A DNA stretch of 64,000 nt from Sipunculus nudus (lineage: Eukaryota; Annelida; Sipuncula; Golfingiida; Sipunculidae): the NCBI GenBank assembly GCA_026874595.1, contig CM049314.1, positions 51,259,812 to 51,323,811 on the forward strand, in the 5' to 3' direction. The translations under genes and the position numbers were made by a program. Position 1 is the first letter of the stretch; each line of letters begins with the position of its first letter. Below are positions 49,525 through 59,304 of this stretch, one piece after another. The notes beneath the pieces were generated by a model that was not told where the DNA came from, ran no database searches, and worked only from the letters and a program-made list of their open reading frames with translations.

Positions 49525-49835
49525 TTCTCTTTTTGCCTGTACAGAAGTAGCTAAACTTATCAGAATTTTGGTCTTTTCTGTACTGCACTAAAGCTTTCTC
49601 TCTTTCTCTAATTAAACTAAGTATCACTAAGTATCTCTTCAGTTACTCTTGTTCAATTCTCTGTTTAATTCGTACTTGTATCACTGGTGCCACCATATCT
49701 AACACAGATTTAAATGAATTCCTAAAATTCAACCATGCTTATTCTATTTCTTTACAGTTGAGTACACAATTCCAGTTAACACTTTCTAATTTACACATAC
49801 AAAACCTTCAGCAGTGTAGTTTTTCATAGATCTGA
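49525..49835 (-). pseudogene. LINE ORF2 fragment upstream of the inserted transposon
   Basis: The minus strand encodes WLNFRNSFKSVLDMVAPV, then VRIKQRIEQE, then LIRERKKALVQYRKD and NSDKFSYFC. This is the linker between endonuclease and RT of CR1-like LINEs, directly preceding the part at 47262-47735. Stops and indels are present. A family 2 element cuts it at 49836. Confidence 0.75.
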
Positions 49836-50196
49836 TTTTTAGCTCAGCTGACTGTAAGTCAACTGTGGTATAGGAATGGCGCTTTGTCCTTTATCCGTCT
49901 GGCCATCTGTCTGTCAGTTAGCAGGTCACAAATTGCAAATGCTGGTCCTAGAAACTTCTTAGTGAACATCCAAGGAGGTCAATAAAAAATCACATTGGAA
50001 ACCTGGAATTAGTTCACTGTGACCTATATCCTACGAGTTATGGAGCTTGTAAGTACCCCCCCCTGAATAATCAAAAATTCAATACAAAACCTCCAATATC
50101 TTGACAATTAATTAATGGATTATCACAAAACTTGCCTTGAATATTGACCATGACCAGTTTTGTCAGTTCCCTAAAAATGGTGGCGCCACCTGTATA
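49836..50196 (+). mobile_element. Family 2 5' fragment
   Basis: It begins TTTTTAGCTCAGCTGACTGT followed by AAGTCAACTGTGGTATAGGA, and contains one module closing in GGTGGCGCCACCTG at 50179-50192. Family 1 copy D begins directly after it. Confidence 0.65.
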
Positions 50197-52746
50197 TTTA
50201 GCAAACCTGTGAGCTTATGCGATGGTGTTGCAAGAGTTAGCATTACAAAATTTTATGCAAAATATTAGTCATCTAAAAAACTCTATTGGATTTTGCTTAT
50301 TTTTTGGCTAACTGCATTTTCTTAAATTTTATAGGGAAAAAGCCTAAAAACCTTTTAAAACCTTCTCCTCCATAACAGTCAAGCCAAATTGTTCAATATT
50401 TCACAGAAATAATCTTTTATACCATCTCTCTCAAGTTTCTTCAAATGGTTCAAGTTTGGTGAATTTTGGCTTAGTTACAGGAAATTGACTTAATCATCTG
50501 TCAAAAAAAGCATCCCTAAATGACAATCTTAGAAACGGTTGGAGCTATCCTCAGCAAATTTTATGCCAATGTTGGTCACATTAGTCATATCTGAAATTGA
50601 GGCATTATAGGCTCCACCTGCATTGACTTTTTTTTGTACAGGGTTCATTGGTCATCTGTACATTAACCCATAATTTCTCAGGATTAGCAGGAGCTACCAT
50701 CCCTAGATTTTATGCAATAATCTGTCACATATCAAATGTTGTAGGATTCAGCTTATTTTTTTGCTATCTGCATTTACTTAGATTTTATATGGGGAAAGCT
50801 GAAAAACCTTTAAAAGTCTTCTTGTAAACCTTGTCCAGCCAAATTGTTCAATATTTTACAGAAATTATCCCAGAGGCAAGCCCTCTCAAGTTTGTTCAAA
50901 TGGTTTTCATTTTATGAATTTTAGTGGAGTTCAACAAATCTGAACAGTCATTTGGCCAAGTAAGCATACTGACATAGTTATCTCAGAATTGACAGAAGCT
51001 AGCATTACCAAGTATTGTGCAGATGTTGGTCACATGACTCATATTTGAAGTTGCAGATTTTGTGGTTCCACCTACATTGACCTGTATTTATGGGCAAAAA
51101 ACTCATAATTTTAGCCTCTTTCAGCTTAAAATGCTTATGATGAAACTGTCAAGTTGAATCGTTCAATTTTTCAAAAGAATTATCTTAGGACATGGTTCTT
51201 TCAATCATATCAGAAAAGCTTAAGTTGGTCTTATGGCCATTATTTTGTCTAACTAAAAATGAGGACTGCAAAACGTTTCTTCTACAAAATTATTGTTTCT
51301 ATTATAACTTCTGTAACATGGCACAAAAATTATTCTTGGGTGGCCTTTGTTCAAGTTTACTTGAATGATTTTTGGCAGAATTATTGGACCTTTAACAATG
51401 AAAGAACTGCATTTTTTATTAATCTAGATATTTTGATAAAAGGTTTATGAATATTTCAGTTGGAAAAAAAGCATTTTAGCCAAAGTCTTTCAGTATGTGT
51501 AAACAGATTTGCCAACAGGCCAAGATTGTGTCTGTATATTTAAATAGGTTAAATAACTGCCAACTGTTTCAGATTTGGAAATAGATCAAGAGTTCATTCA
51601 GTGCAGCCAGATATAGGTCAAGAGTTCAATCAGTGCAGCCAAGCACAAGGCATGTGATCACCTCATGGGTGACATGTGAACACCTCAGGGGCACCATATG
51701 ATCACTTCATGGGTGTCATGCCCCTCAGGGCTGCATGTGAAGCCAATCTATTTATAGCTTTGGCAGACTGCCAACTGTGTCAGATTAGGCAACAGGTCAA
51801 GAGTTCACTCAGTGCAGCCAGGTACAGGTCAAAAGTTCACCCAGTCCAGCCAGGTGCAGGTCATGAGTTCACTTAGTACAGTAGCCTGAGCCAGCATATT
51901 TGTCACAGTTCACTCAGGGCAACTGCCTTTCTCACCTAAGCCTGGTCAGCCCCATGCATCAGACTCAAGGTAAGTTTGATGTATTGGCCTGATATTATGA
52001 CCTGTCTATGTGTCTTTGATGGCTTTCTGGTTCAAAAGACAGGTGTTTAAACCTACAATGACTTTTGCACAGTGTGTGACTTTTGTGCCTGCTTATTTCT
52101 ATAGAGGAATTTCATATATCATCCTGAAATTGGGCATATTTATACACATAGGATAGACAGACTGGCTTCAAACTTGATTTTATAATGACCAAGTACATAA
52201 GTAAATTCATTTTGATTTTCAGGGTCCAGCGATCTAAGTTGAAGGTCACAGAAGCCACATCTTTTAAAAGATTGTAGATGCACTGTAAATCAAACTTTTC
52301 ATCCTGAACTTTCCAAGGTTCACACATGGCTTACTTGCCAAAAGTGAGGAAACCTGTAGAAATTCAGGTTATCTGGTCAGAGGTCAAGGTCAGTTTTTAA
52401 AAGATTGTTACAATAATCCTATTGCTGCAAGTTCAAGGATATTAAGTTCTAAGATTTTTTGGTCACAAGGTCATTGGTTCAGGTCACAGAACTGTCATTG
52501 TGAAAAATTTCTTTAAAAATATTCTTATAGACAAATTCAGCTGAGCGTCGAGACCCATGGGTCCCTAGTTGTGTTGTGTGCACCCATGCTAGAATTCCAG
52601 CAGTGATGTTTGTGTAATTGTTTCTTATTCAAAATGTTTAGTACCTGCATTGTTCATATACATGAGAAGTAATGGTCCAGCATTGAAGCATTATACCTGG
52701 TGTATTTCCCAATGCACAGGTTCGCATTAGGCCTGTAGGCCTTGTT
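50197..52746 (+). mobile_element. Helentron-like family 1, copy D (with nested insertion)
   Basis: It starts TTTAGCAAACCTGTGAGC and ends with CACAGGTTCGC, AGGCCTGTAGGCCT and TTGTT. About 370 bases of the usual 5' interior and the internal second start are missing. CAGCCAGATATAGGTCAAGA minisatellite units occur at about 51580-51880. An AGGTCA-rich segment is inserted at 52137-52565. Confidence 0.7.
52137..52565 (+). mobile_element. AGGTCA-rich element 3' part nested in copy D
   Basis: It matches about 19108-19542 closely (GACAGACTGGCTTCAAAC, GGTCACAAGGTCATTGGT). It ends TTCAGCTGAGCGTCGA, then the palindrome GACCCATGGGTC, then CCTAGTT, exactly where copy D resumes with GTGTTGTGTGCACCC. The insertion therefore fixes the 3' end of this family. 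Confidence 0.7.
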
Positions 52747-54088
52747 AAATATTTTACAAGAATAATCCCTACAGTAATTCTTATAATATTTGTTATAAAT
52801 GGTTCCACATGAATGACTTTTGGCTGAATTATGGAGATTGAATTGAGTCATTTTACCATATATGTTTGCTGTGTTATGCTGTTACATCTAGCCTGGCACA
52901 AGTTTATCAGCATCTATTACATCATGCCACTAAACATTTAGATTTCAGGTTTTCTTTGGTTAATATTTACGTGAAAGTTTTTTTAAAAGCTTTTAAAAAA
53001 TTTAGATTTATGATTTAAGTTATTCATCATACCAGGCAACGTTACAATCATGGATATTCAGCTCTCTGTGGCTATATAAAGACAACTGTACGTGGGTTAT
53101 AAATTATTGGTATCCCTACTCAGCTTAATTCAAGAATTGCCATCAATGAGATATATCTGTATTTTAATTTTGCATTCAGTATGCATGCGTAATAATTTAA
53201 CATATATTCCTGATTTCTTTTTTATATAAAGTCAGCTGAAAAGCATTTTGTATTGGGAAAATAAATTTCAAAGTTATTTCAAGTAGGGACCACTTTTGTG
53301 TACAGATGGCAGCACTTGGTTTACCATTGGCAGATTGCCAGTGCCTTGATGTTGGCCATTAGCCAAGATGATGTCAGCTCTATAAATAGTTTATGCACAG
53401 TGCCAGGATTGGAAGAAGTGCAGCCAGGTATAGGTCAAGAGTTCACTCAGTGCAGTAGCTGCATTCTATTTATAGCTTTGGCAGACTGCTCACTGCATCA
53501 TATTTGGCACCAAAGTTCAGCCTAAATCTATTTATAGCTTTGGCAGACTGCCAACTGTGTCAGATTATGCAACAGGTCAAGAGTTCACTCAGTGCAGCCT
53601 GGTACACGTCAAAAGTTCACTCAGTCTAGCCAGGTGCAGGTCAAGAGTTCACTCAGTGCAGTAGCTTGAGGCAGCAATTTGTCACAGGTCACTCGGGGGC
53701 AACTGCCTTACTCACCTAAGCCTTGTCAGCCCAGTGCATCAAACTCTGGGGAAGTTTGATATATTGGACTGATATTTTGACCTGTCCATGCGTCTTTGAT
53801 GGTATTCTCATTTACAAGACAGATGGTGCCACCTACATTGACTTTTGCAGTGTATGCACCTGCTTACTTCTACAGAGGAATTTGATACATCAGCCTAAAA
53901 TTGGGCATGTTTATACATATCGGGTAGCTTTATAGTGTACAAGACTGGTGGCGCCACCTACAATAATTTCTGCACAGTGTATGTCCCTGCTTATTTCACA
54001 GGAGGGGTTTGACATATCAGTCTGACATTGGGCATATATATATATCTCTTCATTGGATATAGGACTGGTGGTGCCAGCTAAAATCATT
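52747..54088 (+). mobile_element. Family 1, copy E (internal and 3' fragments)
   Basis: It resumes directly after copy D with internal sequence (compare about 2565-3010). It then carries a unique stretch at about 53205-53400 and the 3' minisatellite part (53420-53660), and is cut at 54089 by family 3. Its own 3' end is missing. Confidence 0.6.
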
Positions 54089-54198
54089 GTATCCGCCAAA
54101 ACAGAGTTTTGCGGATACTATGTTTTCAGTCGGACGCCGACCCTGCCGCCATCGCCGCATAGGTTTCCGGCGAACTCCTCCATAACCACTGGGCAGAA
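54089..54198 (+). mobile_element. Family 3 5' end with 30-base hairpin
   Basis: GTATCCGCCAAAAC and GTTTTGCGGATAC form a stem around AGA at 54089-54118 with one unpaired base. CTATG follows, as at 16742. Family 2 is inserted after GCAGAATTTT at 54199. Confidence 0.65.
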
Positions 54199-55300
54199 TT
54201 TTTTAGCTCAGCTGACTTTCAGTCATGCTGGGCTATAGCGATGGGTCCTTGTCCATGGTCCTTCCGTCTGTCCATCCGGCCGTTAGCAGGGCACAAATTG
54301 TAACCGTAGGGGCTAGGGCCATGAACCCTATGCAGTCTTAGAGGTTCTAAAAAGATCTCCTTGCAAACCTGAAATTAGGTCACTGTGACCTATATTCTCG
54401 AAGTTATGGGGTGTGTTTGCACCCCCCAGAAATAATTCTTTTAGCCAAAATTTTCATCCCAAACCTTCCATCTTTCACATACAGCTCACCTACCAACAGG
54501 GGAAGAACCATAATTATTTTGAGGTCACAAGGTCAAAGGTCAAGGTCACAGAACTAACTTCTTTGAAAAGCCTGTGGATGCATTTTAAGCCAAACCTTTC
54601 ATCCTAATTCTTTAATCTTTCAAAAACTGCTCACCTACTAAGTGGGAGAAGAATCCAATAGATATTGAGGTCACAAGGTCAAAGGTCAGGGTCACAGGAT
54701 CCACTTCTTTGAAAAGGTTGTGGACACATTTCAAGCTAGACCTTTCATTCCATACCTTTCAGCACTGATATCGCTTCTCTGCCAACAGGGGAAAAGACCT
54801 GTTGATTTTGAGGTCAAAGGTCAAGTTCACAGCACCCTCTTCTTGCGTGGAGTCATTATCAGGCAAACTTTTCAATCTATACTTTCCATCTGTCATGTAT
54901 GGCTTACCTACCAATAGGGGAAGAAAGCTATTGATGTTGAGTTCAAAAGGGTAAAAGGTCAAGGTCGCAATATTGTTCTAAATGCTTGTGAACATATTTC
55001 AAGTGAAACTGCTCAACCCAAACCTTCAGTCCTTCACATATGCCACATATATGCATCACTGAATGTGATTCAAACTTCATATATATGGGTCTTTTTGCAT
55101 GAAGAAATAACTAATTGATTTTGAGGTCAGCTGGTCAGGAGGTTAAAGGTTGCAGGTCTAAGTTATTCACTTATTGGTTGCCAAGTAATTACACCCGGCC
55201 AGATGTAAGTGGTTAGAAGTTACCTATCATTTAGAAAGAATCCAGTTGATATGTGGGCAAAAGGTCAAGGTCATAGGTCAGGGATGTTCACAATAACTTA
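54199..55300 (+). mobile_element. Family 2 with AGGTCA-rich modules
   Basis: The 5' end TTTTAGCTCAGCTGACTTTC is followed by six or so ~145-base modules. Each carries GAGGTCACAAGGTCAAAGGT-type AGGTCA repeats (54521, 54668, 54811, 54943, 55124, 55259). No 3' palindrome is found, so the copy is 3' truncated. Confidence 0.65.
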
Positions 55301-55747
55301 TTTTGTAGACCATCTCTATTTTTCTTGTACATATAACCATTGGTTATGGTACATCTCACTGTGTGGCTGTAATTGTGAGTGATGCTGGTGACATATGACT
55401 CTCTTTTGTATCAGCCTGTTAAGTGATAAGGCTGAGTGATAAATACCTCGTTACTGCATAACAAAAACACTGTTGCCGGAATGCTTCAGCCAGGCATTAA
55501 GACTGTGAGAGTATAGTATTAAGGTTTAGCTACTGATTTATAAGATGATGGGAACATTTTGCAGTTTATTTTATGGAATCATAGCAATAAATTTAGTTTC
55601 CTAGATATCTGAATATTTTTATATAAATCACCAGATATAAAAGCAAATGTTTGTTCTCATAATATGTGGATGTGTACCTGGATTTAGGATGGCTTTTTTT
55701 TTATTACAAGACCTTTAGTCATGCTTTCTGCATTTCTTTTCTTTCAG
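55301..55747 (+). other. Unassigned intron with strong polypyrimidine tract at its end
   Basis: Unique AT-rich sequence ends in TGCATTTCTTTTCTTTCAG (to 55747), a strong 3' splice site that leads into the candidate exon below. Confidence 0.6.
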
Positions 55748-55756
55748 GTTTTGCAG

Positions 55757-55852
55757 TTTACCTACCATGCTGATCCCATTGAAAAGCACAGTGATAATGA
55801 AAAATATTGGACCAACCCTTTTTACATTTGCATATCTATAAATCTAACATGA
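55757..55852 (+). CDS. Candidate arrestin continuation exon (doubtful)
   Basis: Two possible acceptors lie 9 bases apart, ending at 55747 and 55756. Spliced in phase 0 to the exon at 40248 through the second, the protein would read [16 protein letters not shown]. This lines up without a gap with the arrestin consensus LEASLDKE-(I/L)YYHGEPI. After PI the similarity vanishes (EKHSDNEKYWTNPFYICISI) and a TGA ends the frame at 55850-55852, whereas arrestins continue with a V-V-NNS/T-K-VKKI segment. It may be an alternative terminal exon, a decayed duplicate exon or chance. The true next exon may lie beyond the window. Confidence 0.3.
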   Translation, partial: FTYHADPIEKHSDNEKYWTNPFYICISINLT

Positions 55853-56037
55853 GGGCCTGAAAATGCCTTTTGAATTGTTTTGGACATTCATTACTGTAAC
55901 ATGCATCCTTTGGAGAATTTGCTACAAGTTTGGTCTCTTATTGGAGGATGTGTGATATCAAATGTCAGACTTGTAAAATCCAATATGTCTGCCAGTTAGC
56001 CGCCTTGGAAATCCTTTTGTCAGTGCAGTTTCAGTGA
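55853..56037. other. Unassigned spacer
   Basis: No supported feature is seen here. Confidence 0.5.
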
Positions 56038-56543
56038 TTTTTAGCTCAGCTGACTTTTAGTCATGCTGTGCTGTAGGGATGGGTCTTTGTTCGTCGTTCT
56101 TCCGTCTGTCCGTCCAGTCTGCCATCCGGCCGTTAGCAGGGCACAAATTGTAACTGTAAGGGCTAGATACATGAACCCTATGCAGTCTTAGAGGTTCTAA
56201 AAAGATCTCCTTGCAGATCTGCAATTAGGTCACTGTGACCTATATTCTCTGAGTTACAGGGTGTGTTTGCACCTCCCAGAATTAATTCTTATAGCCAAAA
56301 TAATCATCCCAAACCTTACATGTCAGTAGAGGAACAAACCTTTTGATATTTAGGTCTTAGAGTCAAAGGTCAATGTCACAGGACCAGCTTCTTGAAAAAA
56401 GTAGTGGATGCATTTCAAGTCAGACTTTTCATCCCAAACCTTCCATCTTCCAAGTATGGTCAGATACCATATGGTATACCATCAGGCTTTAAATACAGGT
56501 CATGCTTGTCAGCTGAGCGTCATGACCCATGGGTCACTTGTTT
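56038..56543 (+). mobile_element. Family 2, short copy with both ends
   Basis: The 5' end TTTTTAGCTCAGCTGACTTT and the 3' end TCAGCTGAGCGTCATGACCC, then ATGGGTCACTTGTTT, are both present. GCTCAGCTGA and TCAGCTGAGC form a 10-base inverted pair, and GACCCATGGGTC is a 12-base palindrome just before the end. At about 506 bases it is the most compact complete copy here and defines the family architecture. Confidence 0.75.
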
Positions 56544-58270
56544 GAATTCGAAATTATCATCGGTCACATGTGAACTGCTGCGCCCTCATTTTTGGTTGAC
56601 CAGTGTTTTGACCAGTTGGGTCAAAATTTTGCATGTTTATAGATCTCCAATAGCTCTCTATCATATGCAAAACTGATGGCGCCACCTGCAACCATTTTTG
56701 CACAGTGTCCATCTGTTCATCTGCCTTGGGTTAAAATAACTCATATCTCTGCATTGGTTGGACTTATCCATCTGAAATTTTCAGGTTTAAACCATCTTGA
56801 CAGCTTTCTTAATTTTATGACAAGTGGTGCCACCTACATTCATGTTTACTCTGCAGACATCCAAGCTCATATCTCAGGAACCATTTGACCAATTTGGCAA
56901 AATTTTTACATGTTTATAGATCTCACATAGTTCATTATCATACGCAAAAGAGGTGGTGCCACCCACAATCATTTTTGCACAGCGTCTGTCTGTTTGTTTA
57001 TCATGGGATAAAATCATTCATATCTTAGCAGTGGTTTGACATATCTGCCTAAAATTTGCAGGTTTATACATCTTGGATAGTTTTCTTGATTTAATGACAG
57101 ATGGCGCCACCTACATTCACGTTTAAGCTGCAGACATCCAAGCTCATATCTCGGGAACCGTTGGGCAAAAATTTTGCATGTGAATAGATCTCCAATAGCT
57201 CTTTATCATAGGCAAAACTGGTGGTGCCACCTGCAACCATTTTTGCACAGCGTCCATCTGTTCATCTGCCTTGGGCTAAAATCACTCATATCTCGACAGT
57301 GGTTTGACTTATCCACCTGATATTTTGCAGGTTTATACATCCTTGACAGCTTTTTTGATTTTATGACAGGTGGCACCACCTACATTCAAATTTAAGCTGC
57401 AGACATCCAAGCTCATATCTCGGGAACCGTTGGGCAAAAATTTTGCATGTGAATAGATCTCCAATAGCTCTTTATCATAGGCAAAACTGGTGGTGCCACG
57501 TGCCACCATTTTTGCACAGCGTCCGTCTGTTTGTCTGCCTTTGGCTAAAATCACTCATATCTCAGTAGTGGTTTGACTTATCTGCCTAAAATTTTGCATG
57601 TTCATACATCTTGGATAGCTTTCTGGATTTTTTGGCAGGCGGCACCACCTACATTTATGTAGATGATGCAGACATTCAGGCTTATATCTCAGGACACGTT
57701 TTACATATCCCCCTGAAATTTTGCATGTGTATAGATCTCACATATCTCTTAATCATACACAAAATTGGTGGCACCACCTGCAACTATTTTTGCACAGCCT
57801 CCATCTGTTTATCTGCCTCAGGATAAAATCACTCATATCTCAGCTGGGTTTGACTTAATCACCTTAGATTTTGCAGGTTTATACATCCTTAACAGCTTTC
57901 TTGTTTTATGACAGCTGGCGCCTCCTACATTCAAATATATGCTGCAGACATCCAAGCTCATATCTCAGGAAACATTTGACCGATTGTGCAAAAATTTTGC
58001 ATGTGTACAGATCTCACATACCTCTTTATCATACACAAAACTGGTGACGCCACCTGCCACCATTTTTGCACATCATCCCTCTGTTTGTCTGCCGTGGGCT
58101 AAAATCACTCATATCTCAGTAGTGGTTTGACTTATCTGCCTTAAAGTTTGCATGTTTATACATCTTGGACAGCTTTCTGGATTTTGTGGTAGGTGGCGCA
58201 ACCTACATACACATTTTGGCTGCAGACATCCAGGCGATTATGCAACACACCTCACTCTATTTCCCCTTGC
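56544..58270 (+). repeat. ~270-bp tandem array with GGTGGCGCCACC modules
   Basis: Six repeats are spaced 266-278 bases apart, judged from the CCATTTTTGCACAG motif at about 56692, 56969, 57237, 57506, 57784 and 58050. Each unit has two related halves, one with GGTGG(C/T)(G/A)CCACCTGCAA and one with GTGGC(G/A)CCACCTACATTCA. Both are followed by a CTCATATCTC(A/G)G block. The array merges into a family 3-type 3' end at 58270-58328. Confidence 0.8.
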
Positions 58271-58741
58271 CACTCAATCCATGCCTCACTTCACCTTCCC
58301 ACTCTGATTTTTGAGGATACATATAGTTGTGTTATGTGGTAAGAGGTGTTAATATCTATTATAATTAATTACTGATTTTAACGCAATATTTTGGTACACA
58401 TAAGATCAGTTACCAGTTCAGCAGATGGAAAGACAGATAGAGCGACAGAGAGAAATGATAATAGCCTAAATTGGTGTACCAACGCATTGTCTACCATTGT
58501 AAGACAGGTGTTTGGATTCCGATCTCCATATGTCGGTTAGCATATAGGTTTAGAAAAGAAGCTGATAAATGAGTATTTTAATGGACATAAATTCTGAATG
58601 CAGACAACCAGTGATTACTATAGACTGGTATAATTGTTATAGCCATGTGAATGTAAACTTAATCAAGTAAGCCAAAATAGATTCTGTTATTATAGGCATC
58701 AGCAGAAGCCAGGTTTAGATCTGGATGACAGTGTAAAATGA

Positions 58742-58748
58742 TATAAAA
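58742..58748 (+). promoter_or_regulatory. TATA box of the 5' LTR
   Basis: TATAAAA lies inside the LTR about 510 bases before its end. Transcription would start near 58770 and run into gag. Confidence 0.55.
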
Positions 58749-59141
58749 GTCAAAGGTACGGTGAATACCGGCCTGCGCATGAGGCAGTAATTTAGGACAG
58801 GAAAACTGTACCAAAAGTGAGTCAGTAAGTAGCTGGGTCACACAGAATTGATCAGGAGACAAATATGTACCCTGAATATATTAATGACAGGAATATAATG
58901 ATATTACATGAGTTTAAGGTAAAACAAGGAAAAAGTTTGTGCGTAGGCGAAAGCCGAAGCCATATATGGTTATCTAAACATTCAGGTATGTCATAATGAC
59001 ACATATCCAATATCCAATAGAAAAAGTGTAAGATGATGTAAAGGTTTGTGACGTAGTAATACTGATACAAAATCCTGTGTTGGGCTGGGAACTGGCAGAC
59101 AGACCCACGCCATCATCAACATGTAAACCAAGACAACTGGA

Positions 59142-59147
59142 AATAAA
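59142..59147 (+). terminator. AATAAA polyadenylation signal in the LTR
   Basis: The signal lies about 100 bases before the LTR end. In the 3' LTR copy it would end the genomic transcript. Confidence 0.55.
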
Positions 59148-59251
59148 ACAGCACAATATCCAACTTGGACTGTCTCAGTTATTCACCTGACGCGCCGTGT
59201 GACTGTGTTATGGCCAGGGAAGAACTCCCCTAATTCCCCGTTGTAACACAT

Positions 59252-59269
59252 TGGTGGAGATCCGGTTTC
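59252..59269 (+). other. Primer binding site (PBS)
   Basis: TGGTGGAGATCCGGTTTC begins three bases after the LTR. Its complement would be a tRNA 3' end: CCA, a discriminator A, a 7-base acceptor strand, then the T-arm strand AACCG followed by loop-like TCG. The tRNA identity cannot be told from sequence alone. Confidence 0.65.
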
Positions 59270-59304
59270 GGTACAACGATCTACCTCGTCACGACATAAT
59301 CAAT

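Larger units (their letters stand above)
58330..59248 (+). mobile_element. 5' LTR of Ty3/Gypsy retrotransposon
   Basis: A 919-base segment starts TGTTATGTGG and ends CCGTTGTAACA (5-base inverted TGTTA/TAACA). It lies between the end of the family 3 repeat and a primer binding site. It has TATAAAA at 58742-58748 and AATAAA at 59142-59147, the order expected of U3-R-U5. The implied R region is long (about 370-400 bases). The 3' LTR lies outside the window, so the left limit is inferred from the TG..CA rule and the break in the neighbouring repeat. Confidence 0.75.
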
